Positions 51,296 to 59,813 are shown, counted from the stretch's first letter. The stretch: 64,000 nucleotides of DNA from Pseudomonas frederiksbergensis (GCF_003732705.1 NZ_MOBR01000019.1:1-64000); one strand, 5' to 3'. Numbers and translations are program-made. Notes: generated by a model from the letters alone, not told the origin.

Positions 51296-51856
51296 TCAGC
51301 GACGAACGGGGCGCTTCTGCAGTTTGCGCTGCAGGGTGCGGCGGTGCATGCCCAGGGCGCGGGCAGTGGCGGAGATATTGCCTTCGTGCTCGGTCAACAC
51401 CCGCTGGATGTGCTCCCACTGCAGACGGTCCACGGACATCGGGTTTTCCGGCACCAAGGTGTCGAGGTCGGCGTGCTCGGACAGCAGCGCGGCCAGCACA
51501 TCGTCGGCGTCCGCCGGTTTGCACAGGTAATTGCAGGCACCGCGCTTGATCGCCTCGACGGCGGTGGCGATGCTCGAATAACCGGTGAGGATCACCACGC
51601 GCATTTCCGGGTCGAGTTCGAGCAGTTTGGGCAGCAGCACCAGGCCGGAATCGCCGTCCATTTTCAGGTCGAGCGCGGCGTAGTCCGGCAGGTCGGCCTG
51701 GGCGATGGTCAGGCCTTCTTCGGCGGAACCGGCGGTGCTGACGCGGAAACCACGGCGGGCCATGGCACGGGCCATCACACGGGTGAAAGTGGCGTCATCG
51801 TCTACCAACAGCAAATGCGGCAGTTCTTCGCCTTCTACTTGGATCTCGTCACTCAT
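51296..51856 (-). CDS. roxR: Response regulator RoxR
   Basis: A 186-aa RegA/PrrA/ActR-family regulator. The receiver domain spans 13-125 with phospho-acceptor Asp63 in YAALDLKMDGDSG and Lys in NYLCKPAD. The C-terminal Fis-type helix-turn-helix is at about 150-180 (EHEGNISATARALGMHRRTLQRKL). In Pseudomonas RoxSR tunes terminal oxidases and redox metabolism. The start overlaps roxS by 8 bp, and MSDEIQVEGEELPHLLLVDDD fits the family. Confidence 0.94.
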   Translation of the reverse strand: MSDEIQVEGEELPHLLLVDDDATFTRVMARAMARRGFRVSTAGSAEEGLTIAQADLPDYAALDLKMDGDSGLVLLPKLLELDPEMRVVILTGYSSIATAVEAIKRGACNYLCKPADADDVLAALLSEHADLDTLVPENPMSVDRLQWEHIQRVLTEHEGNISATARALGMHRRTLQRKLQKRPVRR

Positions 51857-53111
51857 GTTCGTCTCCTCGGGCGACACGGGGCAGGCGCAGCTCGGTAAGC
51901 GTGCCACCTTCCTCATGACTGTAGAGTTTCACTGAGCCGCCGGCGCGTGTCACGCTGGCCTTGCTCAAAAACAGGCCCAGGCCGAAACCTTTGCCCTTGG
52001 TGGTAAAAAACGGTTTGCCGATTTGCTCGGCGATGGCCAGCGGCACACCGGCGCCGTGGTCGCGAATGCTGATGGTCAAGTCCTCGGGATTCCAGTCCAG
52101 GGTCACTTGCAGCCCTTCGGGGCAGGCATCGGCGGCGTTGTTGAGCAAATTCAGCAGCGCCTGGGTCAAGTCCGGCGGCGGCGCCATGCGTGGCACCGTG
52201 CCCTGGCCGAGACGCTGGAAACGGTAACTGGCTTCCGGGCGCATCAGGTGCCAGCGGTTCAGGGCTTCGTCGAGCCAGTCGGTGACATCCTGCATTTCCA
52301 CCGCCAAACGGCGATTGGCTTCGGCGGCGCGCACCAGTTGCTGCAAGGTCTCTTTGCAGAGTTTGACCTGATCCTGCAGCACCTTCAGATCATCCTGCAG
52401 CATCGGGTCTGGATGATCCTGCTGCATTTCTTTGAGCAGCACGCTCATGGTTGCCAGCGGCGTGCCCAGCTCATGCGCAGCGCCCGCCGCTTGCGTGGCC
52501 ACGGCCAGCAATTGCTGATCGCGCAGGCCTTCTTCACGGCGAATGGCGCGCAGTTCTTCCTGACGGCGCAGCTCTTCGGCCATGCGCGCGGCGAAGAAGG
52601 TGATCACGGCGGCAGCGAGGGCGAAACTTAACCACATCCCGTAAACCTGCAGATTTTCCCGGGCAATCGGGAACGTTTGCAGTGGGTAGAACCGCGCCAG
52701 CAGCAAGGTGTAAAGGGTCAGGGCGATGCCCGACAAGATCACCGAAAAGCGCCACGGCAAGGTCACGGCGGCGATGGTCAGCGGCACCAGGTAATAAGAG
52801 ACGAAAGGGTTGGTCGAACCGCCAGAGAAATACAGCAAGGCACTGTGGATAAACAGGTCGCAGGCCAGTTGTACGGCGTATTCGAGTTCGGTGACTGGCC
52901 ACGATGTGCGCAGCCGGATGGCCGTAAACGCGCACAACAACATCGAGCAACCGAGGGTCATTGCCAGTTGGAACCAGGGCAACGGCAACAGATCGAGCCA
53001 GTAGGCCAACCCAACGGAACCGGCCTGGGCGGCGAGGACCAAAGTGCGGATGAACGTCAGCCGCCAGAGGTTCTGGCGAGTCGCGGAAGTGATTTGAACG
53101 GGGGCGAGCAT
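51849..53111 (-). CDS. roxS: Redox-sensing histidine kinase RoxS
   Basis: A 420-aa membrane kinase of the RegB/PrrB family. Six hydrophobic segments (about 18-175) contain the quinone-sensing motif GGSTNPF (97-103). The H-box is AAGAAHELGTPLATMSVLLKEM (about 220-241), followed by a Cys-containing linker (VKLCKETL) where RegB has its redox Cys. The ATPase has NLLNNAADAC, DHGAGVP and GLGLFL motifs. The start MLAPVQITSATRQNLWRL (53111) is chosen as the family N-terminus. It overlaps roxR by 8 bp. Confidence 0.94.
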   Translation of the reverse strand: MLAPVQITSATRQNLWRLTFIRTLVLAAQAGSVGLAYWLDLLPLPWFQLAMTLGCSMLLCAFTAIRLRTSWPVTELEYAVQLACDLFIHSALLYFSGGSTNPFVSYYLVPLTIAAVTLPWRFSVILSGIALTLYTLLLARFYPLQTFPIARENLQVYGMWLSFALAAAVITFFAARMAEELRRQEELRAIRREEGLRDQQLLAVATQAAGAAHELGTPLATMSVLLKEMQQDHPDPMLQDDLKVLQDQVKLCKETLQQLVRAAEANRRLAVEMQDVTDWLDEALNRWHLMRPEASYRFQRLGQGTVPRMAPPPDLTQALLNLLNNAADACPEGLQVTLDWNPEDLTISIRDHGAGVPLAIAEQIGKPFFTTKGKGFGLGLFLSKASVTRAGGSVKLYSHEEGGTLTELRLPRVARGDEHE

Positions 53112-53228
53112 GAGCTCTCCTGATGAGCGCTCCAGGCGGATCGCACGGAGTATAACCAAGCACGGGCGCCGGCAGGCAAAAGTGCGGCAAACGGCCACAT
53201 GCGGGTAGGGTTGTGTCGTCTATAAGGG

Positions 53229-53322
53229 CGCCTTCGCGGGCAAGCCTCGCGCCTACAGGTCCGAGGCGTACAAGAGATTTGTGCACGCCTCGAACCTGTA
53301 GGAGCGAGGCTTGCCCGCGAAC
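53229..53322. repeat. Inverted REP pair
   Basis: GCGGGCAAGCCTCGCGCCTA (one changed base) and TAGGAGCGAGGCTTGCCCGC flank about 45 bp with an inner GAGGCGT...ACGCCTC dyad. It occupies most of the 325-bp gap between the divergent roxS and SIMPL-domain genes, so promoters must lie close to each gene. Confidence 0.88.
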
Positions 53323-53436
53323 AGCAATCTATCTGTATAGAAGTTGTAACTGGGCGAACCGGATCATTAAAGCTAGAGTCTGATGGTTTCACGCAGGCTC
53401 GGACCTTAACCCTGCGCCCCTTCCAAGGAGCTTTTC

Positions 53437-54156
53437 ATGCACACATTGCGCCGCAGCGCCGCCCTCCTCGCCCTCAGCGTTGGCTCCGTCGCCAGCCTTC
53501 CGGCCCTGGCTGCCGACGAACTTCACTACAACCAGATTGCCCTGCGCGCCGAAGTCAGTCAGGAAGTGGCCCGCGACCTGATGATCGTGACGCTCTATAC
53601 CGAAGAACAAAATACCGACCCGGCCAAACTCGCCGCCGACGTCAGCACCACCATGAACAAGGCGCTGGCCCAGGCCAAGCAAGTCAAAGACATCACCCTG
53701 CGCCAGGGCAGCCGCAACAGCTACCCGATCTACGACACCAAAGGCCAGAAAATCACCGGCTGGCGTGAACGCGCCGAACTGCGCCTGGAAAGCTCGGACT
53801 TCGCCGCCCTGTCGAAACTGACCGGCGAACTGCTGACCGACCTGAAAATGGGCGGCATGGACTTCGCCATCGCCACGCCAACGCGCAAGGCCAGCGAAGA
53901 CGCGCTGCTCAAAGACGCCGTGACCGCGTTCAAGGCCCGTGCGCAACTGGCCACCGATGCGCTGGGCGGCAAGGGCTACAAAATCGTCAACCTGAACCTG
54001 AACAGCAACGGTTATCCACAACCGTACATGCGCGCGCCGATGATGATGAAAGCCGCAGGCATGGACTCGGCACCGGTGACGCCTGAAGTTGAGGCGGGCA
54101 CCAGCCAGGTCAGCATGACGGCAGATGGGTCGATTGAAGTGTTGATGACGCCTTGA
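53437..54156 (+). CDS. SIMPL-domain (DUF541) periplasmic protein
   Basis: A 239-aa secreted protein with a signal peptide (residues 1 to about 28, ending LPALA) and a SIMPL/DUF541 domain. The domain has the typical TTMNKALAQAKQVKDITLRQGSRNSYPIY and the C-terminal ARAQLATDALGGKGYKIVNLNLN. The family is widespread in the periplasm, including BP26 of Brucella, which forms oligomeric rings; its role is unclear. AAGGAG precedes the ATG. A strong terminator follows, so it is a single-gene unit. Confidence 0.88.
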   Translation: MHTLRRSAALLALSVGSVASLPALAADELHYNQIALRAEVSQEVARDLMIVTLYTEEQNTDPAKLAADVSTTMNKALAQAKQVKDITLRQGSRNSYPIYDTKGQKITGWRERAELRLESSDFAALSKLTGELLTDLKMGGMDFAIATPTRKASEDALLKDAVTAFKARAQLATDALGGKGYKIVNLNLNSNGYPQPYMRAPMMMKAAGMDSAPVTPEVEAGTSQVSMTADGSIEVLMTP

Positions 54157-54174
54157 TTCGATAGTCCCGAACAT

Positions 54175-54209
54175 AAAAACGGCGATCACTTGGGTGATCG
54201 CCGTTTTTT
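54175..54209 (+). terminator. Terminator of the SIMPL-domain gene
   Basis: CGGCGATCAC (54180-54189) pairs with GTGATCGCCG (54194-54203) around a 4-nt loop and is followed by TTTTTT; the AAAAA on the left gives weaker function on the other strand. Confidence 0.9.
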
Positions 54210-54318
54210 ATTGCTCGTAAAACCATAGCAAGTTCGATGAGGGGTCATGGTTAAGCTACCACTGCAGACAAACCGATTCCTTATAGATGCTGGCAACCTT
54301 ATGCAAAACAAGCTTAAT

Positions 54319-54340
54319 CAACTGTCATTTATGACAGTTG
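54319..54340. promoter_or_regulatory. Dyad element (copy d), near-perfect palindrome
   Basis: The core CTGTCATTTATGACAG (54322-54337) sits in a 22-bp palindrome: arms CAACTGTCAT and ATGACAGTTG around TT. It lies about 120 bp before the orphan gene at 54461, with a weak CTATCAG at 54363-54369. This is the most symmetrical of the four copies. The rest of the 54210-54460 gap holds nothing I recognise. Confidence 0.65.
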
Positions 54341-54460
54341 TCAACGCACCACACTTGTCGTTCTATCAGGTTTCCTGGGGAGCATCGTTTGTACCGGGTT
54401 TGACGGCATGCATATGAACTTGGCCAGGCACTTATCAAACTTATCAAAAGGTCAAATCAA

Positions 54461-55729
54461 ATGAGTACCAAAGAGCGCAGACTGACATTCGATAAAAGTT
54501 TCGGTACAGACGGCATCACCTACTTTAAGTTTGATCAAAGCCGCCCGTACGTCACTTCAATCACCCTCACCGCAGACAATGAGATTTATCTGACGGGCAA
54601 CAATATTTCGCACGATCGACAGCAGTCACAGTTCTGGGTAACCCGGCTTAGTAACCGGGGCGAGGTTGACCAGCACTTTGCCAGCCACAGTCCCATACCT
54701 GGCGTTATTCTCGATGAATTTCGTCCCGGGATACGTGCGGGATCCGTGCGCCTGAACATTTTGAACAATACCGACATCCTCGTCGTCGGCATCGACCAAG
54801 AGGAAAACTACACGGGCCTTGCTCGTTACCTTCGTTCAGGCAGCCCCAATCTGGCGTTTGGTAAGAGCGGCAAAGTTTTGTTGACGGAAATACCACCCTA
54901 TCAGCCTAACAATCCTAGCGCAGTGACGCTCTACCGCCCAACGGCAATTGAGCTGCCCAATGGGAAAATTGCTGTGGCGAGTACGACAGCTGTAAATGTT
55001 ATTCCTAAAGGCATACGTACCGTTAGCGTCATCTATCGCCTTAACGCCAATGGCGACCTGGATAAAACACTTAATGGGTTGGGCTACTTCCCGGTCGAGA
55101 AGGCTGACCCTGTCGGTAACTCGACGGACCTTGACGATCTGTTGCTTCAGTCCGATGGTAAGTTTGTCGCCTTCGGAACATTCTGGGATCATCAGAAACA
55201 GTTCGTCATGTTCACTCGTTACACCAGCGAAGGCGAGCTCGATACTTCATTCGGTGACGAGGGCTTTCGATTGATAAGTTATCCACACCCTCAACCGGTC
55301 CAAATGATTAAACACAAGGATGGCCGGCTCAGAGGCATCGCTCATGGGTATGCTCCTGATCCATACGGTCTATTAGTGGGCCTGACTAAAGACGGGGACT
55401 TGGACGAAACATTCAACTCTGGCGAGCCTCTGAAAATTTATATCAATGAGAAATGGACGGAGTTTCACGGCGGCATGTTCGATGGCAATGACAATCTGGT
55501 TGTCGTCGGCGCTGGCCACCTCCCGAATAACCCGGAAACCGACTCGCTCGTGGCTCGCTTTCTTCCGAACGGCGCCTTTGACGAGACATTCAACGGCCAA
55601 GGGTGGGATCTTCCCAACATGTCCTCTGTATTAGACTTTGCCGCTTCCGTCGTTGTGCAACCCGATGGCAAGTTACTATTTGCGGGGGGAACCGAGGAGC
55701 GCGCCTATGTGGCGCGGCTAATTCCTTAA
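54461..55729 (+). CDS. Delta-60 repeat protein
   Basis: A 422-aa protein made of about six degenerate delta-60 repeats, each ending in a dG-x-lD-xx-Fg-xx-G pattern: NRGEVDQHF, GSPNLAFGKSG, ANGDLDKTLNGLG, SEGELDTSFGDEG, KDGDLDETFN and NGAFDETFNGQG. Between them are strands such as LLQSDGKFVAFGTF and VVQPDGKLLFAGGT. The repeats probably close as a beta-propeller. It has no signal peptide. The function is unknown; such proteins are often surface- or secretion-associated. AAGG lies 8 nt before the ATG. It has lower GC than its neighbours, and the best-formed dyad lies upstream. Confidence 0.75.
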   Translation: MSTKERRLTFDKSFGTDGITYFKFDQSRPYVTSITLTADNEIYLTGNNISHDRQQSQFWVTRLSNRGEVDQHFASHSPIPGVILDEFRPGIRAGSVRLNILNNTDILVVGIDQEENYTGLARYLRSGSPNLAFGKSGKVLLTEIPPYQPNNPSAVTLYRPTAIELPNGKIAVASTTAVNVIPKGIRTVSVIYRLNANGDLDKTLNGLGYFPVEKADPVGNSTDLDDLLLQSDGKFVAFGTFWDHQKQFVMFTRYTSEGELDTSFGDEGFRLISYPHPQPVQMIKHKDGRLRGIAHGYAPDPYGLLVGLTKDGDLDETFNSGEPLKIYINEKWTEFHGGMFDGNDNLVVVGAGHLPNNPETDSLVARFLPNGAFDETFNGQGWDLPNMSSVLDFAASVVVQPDGKLLFAGGTEERAYVARLIP

Positions 55730-55774
55730 ATACGACGGTAGAAACCGGGGACATCCTTTACAGGTGTGAAATAC

Positions 55775-55793
55775 GGTCAGGAGGTACCTGACC
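55775..55793 (+). promoter_or_regulatory. Hairpin over the ribosome-binding site of the 55794 ORF
   Basis: GGTCAGG (55775-55781) pairs with CCTGACC (55787-55793) around AGGTA. The AGGAGG Shine-Dalgarno sequence (55779-55784) falls inside the stem-loop, immediately before the ATG at 55794. It could mask translation. Confidence 0.4.
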
Positions 55794-56063
55794 ATGCCCT
55801 GCAATCGAGAGTCCCCAATGAATCAGAGAGTCAAACTCATCGGCGACCAGTTGCTCGACAGCCATCAGGCCGCCGAAATCCTGCGCCAGGCCCTGAACTA
55901 CCCTGATGACCTGCACGGTTTCGATGACCTGCTGAGCTGGAACGCTCGCTTTACGAAAACCCGCCAGGCGATGCGCTATGCCAACAGTTTTCAAATTGGA
56001 CGAAATAGAAGCTCATCTGAAAAACTCTCTGCTCGTGGAAGCAAACCGTCGGCGTATGGGTAA
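55794..56063 (+). CDS. Small ORF (89 aa or 81 aa), unknown and possibly damaged
   Basis: Unrecognised. The first part (MNQRVKLIGDQLLDSHQAAEILRQALNYPDDLHGFDDLLSW) reads as a genuine helical protein, while the end (FQIGRNRSSSEKLSARGSKPSAYG) is Ser/Arg-rich and unnatural. A second frame opening at 55978 (MPTVFKLDEIEAHLKNSLLV) reads better there. Either two genes overlap, or a frameshift split one. The start could be 55794 (AGGAGG 9 nt upstream) or 55818 (GAGAG 7 nt upstream). The opposite strand is also open but looks like a shadow. Confidence 0.4.
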   Translation: MPCNRESPMNQRVKLIGDQLLDSHQAAEILRQALNYPDDLHGFDDLLSWNARFTKTRQAMRYANSFQIGRNRSSSEKLSARGSKPSAYG

Positions 56064-56178
56064 TGGACTGTATGGTCGCGCCCACAGGTTGGGACAAATC
56101 AGCGGTATGTTCAAAGGCTTGAAATACGTAGAACGGGATGACCCTCACGCACTGGAGCGAGTGTCAGGCAGCCCCCCA
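55978..56178 (+). pseudogene. Overlapping coding fragment in the +1 frame
   Basis: From ATG 55978 about 65 residues read as plausible protein (FKLDEIEAHLKNSLLVEANR, then GLYGRAHRLGQISGMFKGLKY). After about 56178 the frame turns into Pro/Ser-rich nonsense and runs into the next gene without a natural stop. No ribosome-binding site is seen. It is probably the displaced 3' part of the upstream ORF. The end coordinate marks where the coding look fades, not a stop. The remaining bases to 56285 hold no recognisable feature. Confidence 0.35.
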
Positions 56179-56285
56179 ACTATGCCCAGACACAGCAGTC
56201 CCCCTCAAAAAACGATATTTCCGCCCAACCGGTCAACAACGCTACTCTCAGGGGTACACCGCTACCCAAATCCCCCGGGGACTCC

Positions 56286-57887
56286 ATGGAAAGAACCACC
56301 GTCAAACCACTGCTGCTCGCCCTCGCTCTCGCCACCACCGCGCCATTCGCCCAAGCCGCCACGACCCTGGTCTATTGCTCCGAAGCCAGCCCTGCCGGTT
56401 TCGACCCGAGCCAGTACACCAGCGGCACCGACTTCGACGCTTCGGCCGAAACAGTCTTCAATCGCCTCACTCAGTTCAAGCGCGGCGGCACGGAAGTCGA
56501 GCCCGGTTTGGCGACGAGTTGGGATGTGAGCCAGGACGGCCTCAGCTACACCTTCCACCCGCGCGACGGCGTGAAGTTTCACACCACCGACTATTTCACC
56601 CCGACCCGGGACTTCAACGCCGACGACGTGCTGTTCACCTTTCAGCGCCTGCTCGACCCGGAGAATGCGTTCCGCAAGGCCTATCCCGCCGAGTCGCCGT
56701 ACTTCACGAATATGGACCTGAACAAAACGATCAAGAGCGTCGACAAGATCGACGAGCACACCGTGCGTTTCAGCCTGAACAACGTCGATGCTGCTTTTAT
56801 CCAGAACCTGGCCATGAGCTTCGCTTCGGTGCAATCCGCCGAGTACGGCGCGCAGCTATTAAAGGAAGGCAAAGCGGCGGACATCAACCAGAAGCCGGTC
56901 GGCACGGGCCCGTTCGTGTTCAAGCGTTATCAAAAGGACTCGCAGATCCGCTTCGCCGGCAACAAGGCGTACTGGAAACCCGAGGACGTGAAAATCGACA
57001 ACCTGGTGTTCTCGATCACCCCCGACGCTGCCGTGCGTTTGCAGAAGCTCAAGGCCGGCGAATGCCAGGTCAGCGGCTACCCGCGCCCGGCCGACATCGA
57101 AGTGATGGAGAAAGACCCGAACCTGACCGTGCTCAAACAGGCCGGTTTCAACCTTGGCTTCCTGGCATACAACGTCACGCACCCGCCGCTGGATCAGCTC
57201 AAAGTGCGCCAGGCTCTGGACATGGCCATCGACAAACCGGCGATCATCAAAGCCGTTTACCAGAGCGCCGGCCAGCTCGCGCAAAACGCCCTGCCACCGG
57301 CGCAATGGTCGTTTGATCCGAACATCAAGGACGCCCCCCACGATCCTGCCAAGGCCAAGGCGCTACTGAAAGAAGCGGGGGTTGCGCCGGGTACCACTAT
57401 TAATTTGTGGGCCATGACTGTGCAACGCGCTTCCAACCCGAATGCGCGGATGTCGGCACAGATGATCCAGCAGGATTGGGAGAAAGTCGGGATCAAGGCC
57501 AACATCGTCAGCTATGAGTGGGGCGAGTACATCAAGCGCGCCAAGAATGGCGAACACGACGCGATGATCTACGGCTGGACCGGCGACAACGGTGACCCGG
57601 ATAACTGGCTTGGTGTGCTGTACAGCTGCGCAGCCGTGAAAGGTAGCAACTACGCTAAGTGGTGCGACCCGGCATACGACAAACTGGTTCAGCAGGCGAA
57701 GGTTTCGACCGACCGTGACGAGCGGGTCAAGCTGTACCAGCAGGCGCAGAAAATCCTCAAGCAACAAGTGCCGATTACGCCGATTGCCAACTCGACGGTG
57801 TTCCAGCCACTGCGCAAGGAAGTGACCGACTTCAAGATCAGCCCGTTTGGCCTCACACCCTTCTATGGTGTGGGTATAAATAAGTAA
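56286..57887 (+). CDS. Dipeptide/oligopeptide-binding protein (DppA-like, first copy)
   Basis: A periplasmic solute-binding protein of the SBP_bac_5 family (533 aa) with a signal peptide (residues 1 to about 25, ending APFAQA). Typical segments are YCSEASPAGFDPSQYTSGTD, LATSWDVSQDGLSYTFHPRDGVKFHTTDYF and YEWGEYIKRAKNGEHDAMIYGWTGDNGDPDNW. It is one of four related binding proteins here and is closest to those at 58147 and 60072. In P. aeruginosa the equivalent dppA genes flank OpdP and feed one DppBCDF permease, so different copies are likely to take different peptides. Confidence 0.9.
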   Translation: MERTTVKPLLLALALATTAPFAQAATTLVYCSEASPAGFDPSQYTSGTDFDASAETVFNRLTQFKRGGTEVEPGLATSWDVSQDGLSYTFHPRDGVKFHTTDYFTPTRDFNADDVLFTFQRLLDPENAFRKAYPAESPYFTNMDLNKTIKSVDKIDEHTVRFSLNNVDAAFIQNLAMSFASVQSAEYGAQLLKEGKAADINQKPVGTGPFVFKRYQKDSQIRFAGNKAYWKPEDVKIDNLVFSITPDAAVRLQKLKAGECQVSGYPRPADIEVMEKDPNLTVLKQAGFNLGFLAYNVTHPPLDQLKVRQALDMAIDKPAIIKAVYQSAGQLAQNALPPAQWSFDPNIKDAPHDPAKAKALLKEAGVAPGTTINLWAMTVQRASNPNARMSAQMIQQDWEKVGIKANIVSYEWGEYIKRAKNGEHDAMIYGWTGDNGDPDNWLGVLYSCAAVKGSNYAKWCDPAYDKLVQQAKVSTDRDERVKLYQQAQKILKQQVPITPIANSTVFQPLRKEVTDFKISPFGLTPFYGVGINK

Positions 57888-57924
57888 CACCGCGCTCCAA
57901 CCGGGTGCGCCATACGCCCCGGTT

Positions 57925-57948
57925 GCCCCTTCATGGGGCGGCTTTTGC
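57925..57948 (+). terminator. Weak terminator after the first DppA-like gene
   Basis: GCCCC (57925-57929) pairs with GGGGC (57935-57939) around TTCAT, followed by GGCTTTT. The stem is short and the U-tract poor, so some read-through is likely. The remaining 200 bp to the next gene show no clear promoter. Confidence 0.5.
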
Positions 57949-58146
57949 ACCGTAAAAAACGTGCGCAAACGGTCAAATGCGTCAATATTTATACATATGC
58001 GACATTAAGGTACGTTCGTGCCACTGTTTAAGACTTGTGGCCGTTCTGGATCTTGCAATGGGTATGGCCCCTGCATAAGTATCCGCAGGCACGACTCACG
58101 AGGTCGTCCTCTAATTCCAAAAATGACAACAAATCATGAGGCCACC

Positions 58147-59772
58147 ATGCTTAAACACGCGGTCATTCCGTTTTTAGTCGGCGCCAGCTTGTTAGCTGCC
58201 GCACCTTTCGCCCAAGCGGCGACTAACCTGGTGTTTTGCTCCGAAGGGAGCCCGGCCGGTTTTGATCCTGGTCAGTACACCACCGGAACCGACTTCGACG
58301 CCTCTGCAGAAACCATGTTCAACCGCTTGACCCAGTTCGAGCGCGGCGGTACCGCTGTCATTCCAGGTTTGGCGACCAGCTGGGACATTACCCCGGACGG
58401 TCTGACGTACACCTTCCACCTGCGTGAAGGCGTCAAGTTCCACACCACCCCGTACTTCAAGCCTACTCGTGAGTTCAACGCCGACGACGTGCTGTTCACC
58501 TTTAATCGCATGATTAACAAGGATGATCCGTTCCGCAAAGCGTACCCGACTGAATTCCCGTACTTCACCGATATGGGGATGGACACCAACATCACCAAAA
58601 TCGATAAAGTCGACGACAAAACCGTCAAGTTCACCCTGAAAGAAGTTGATGCTGCGTTCATTCAGAACATGGCCATGAGCTTCGCGTCTGTGCAATCCGC
58701 CGAGTACGCTGCCCAGCTGCTCAAGGAAGGCAAGCCTGCGGACATCAACCAGAAGCCGATCGGCACTGGCCCGTTCGTGTTCAAGAGCTACCAGAAAGAC
58801 TCCAACATCCGCTACACCGGGAACAAGGACTACTGGAAGCCTGAAGACGTGAAGATCGACAACCTGATCTTCGCCATCACCACCGACCCGTCGGTACGTA
58901 TCCAGAAGCTGAAGAAGAACGAGTGCCAGATCACTCTGTTCCCTCGTCCAGCCGACCTGAAAGCGTTGAAGGAAGATCCAACTCTGAAGATGCCTGACCA
59001 GGCCGGTTTCAACCTGGGCTACATCGCCTACAACGTGATGGACAAGGTCAAGGGCAGCAACGAGCCGAACCCACTGTCTGACATTCGGGTTCGTCAGGCG
59101 CTGGACATGGCCGTCAACAAGCCGCAAATCATCGATTCGGTTTATCAGGGCGCGGGCCAACTGGCCGTCAACGCCATGCCGCCGACCCAATGGTCCTACG
59201 ACACCACCATCAAGGACGCCAAGTACGACCCTGAGAAAGCCAAAGCACTGCTCAAGGAAGCCGGCGTTAAAGAAGGCACCGAGATCGTTCTGTGGGCGAT
59301 GCCGGTACAGCGTCCGTACAACCCGAACGCCAAGCTGATGGCTGAAATGCTGCAGTCCGACTGGAAGAAAATCGGCCTGAACGTGAAGATCACCAGCTAC
59401 GAGTGGGGCGAGTACATCAAGCGTTCCAAAGGTGGCGAGAACCAGGCCATGATCATTGGCTGGAGCGGTGACAATGGTGATCCGGATAACTGGCTCAACG
59501 TTCTGTTCGGCTGCGACTCGCTGAGCGGCAACAACTTCTCCAAATGGTGCGACAAGAAGTTCGATGGCCTCGTAAAAGAAGCCAAGCGCACGACCGACCA
59601 GGGCAAGCGCACCGAACTGTATAAACAGGCGCAACACGTCCTCAAAGATGCAGTTCCAATGACACCTATCGCTCACTCGACGGTGTATCAACCCATGCGC
59701 ACTACCGTGCAGGACTTCAAGATCAGCCCATTCGGCTTGAACTCCTTCTACGGCGTCAGCGTCAGCAAATAA
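58147..59772 (+). CDS. Dipeptide/oligopeptide-binding protein (DppA-like, second copy)
   Basis: An SBP_bac_5 protein (541 aa) with a signal peptide ending AAAPFAQA. ATG 58147 (MLKHAVIPFLVGASLLA) is used because it has GAGG 5 nt upstream and begins a proper signal peptide; the open frame runs 129 bp further upstream. Compared with the other copies it has a short insertion (DKVKGSNEPNPLSDIRVRQALDM), where the others have a shorter loop. A strong terminator follows, so it is probably a single transcript. Confidence 0.92.
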   Translation: MLKHAVIPFLVGASLLAAAPFAQAATNLVFCSEGSPAGFDPGQYTTGTDFDASAETMFNRLTQFERGGTAVIPGLATSWDITPDGLTYTFHLREGVKFHTTPYFKPTREFNADDVLFTFNRMINKDDPFRKAYPTEFPYFTDMGMDTNITKIDKVDDKTVKFTLKEVDAAFIQNMAMSFASVQSAEYAAQLLKEGKPADINQKPIGTGPFVFKSYQKDSNIRYTGNKDYWKPEDVKIDNLIFAITTDPSVRIQKLKKNECQITLFPRPADLKALKEDPTLKMPDQAGFNLGYIAYNVMDKVKGSNEPNPLSDIRVRQALDMAVNKPQIIDSVYQGAGQLAVNAMPPTQWSYDTTIKDAKYDPEKAKALLKEAGVKEGTEIVLWAMPVQRPYNPNAKLMAEMLQSDWKKIGLNVKITSYEWGEYIKRSKGGENQAMIIGWSGDNGDPDNWLNVLFGCDSLSGNNFSKWCDKKFDGLVKEAKRTTDQGKRTELYKQAQHVLKDAVPMTPIAHSTVYQPMRTTVQDFKISPFGLNSFYGVSVSK

Positions 59773-59778
59773 GATTTG

Positions 59779-59813
59779 GCAACGGCGACGTTTTTAACGT
59801 CGCCGTTGCTTTA
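59779..59813 (+). terminator. Terminator of the second DppA-like gene
   Basis: GCAACGGCGACGTT (59779-59792) pairs perfectly with AACGTCGCCGTTGC (59796-59809) around TTT, followed by TTTAT. The rest of the gap to 60071 must contain the next promoter; none was clear. Confidence 0.9.
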
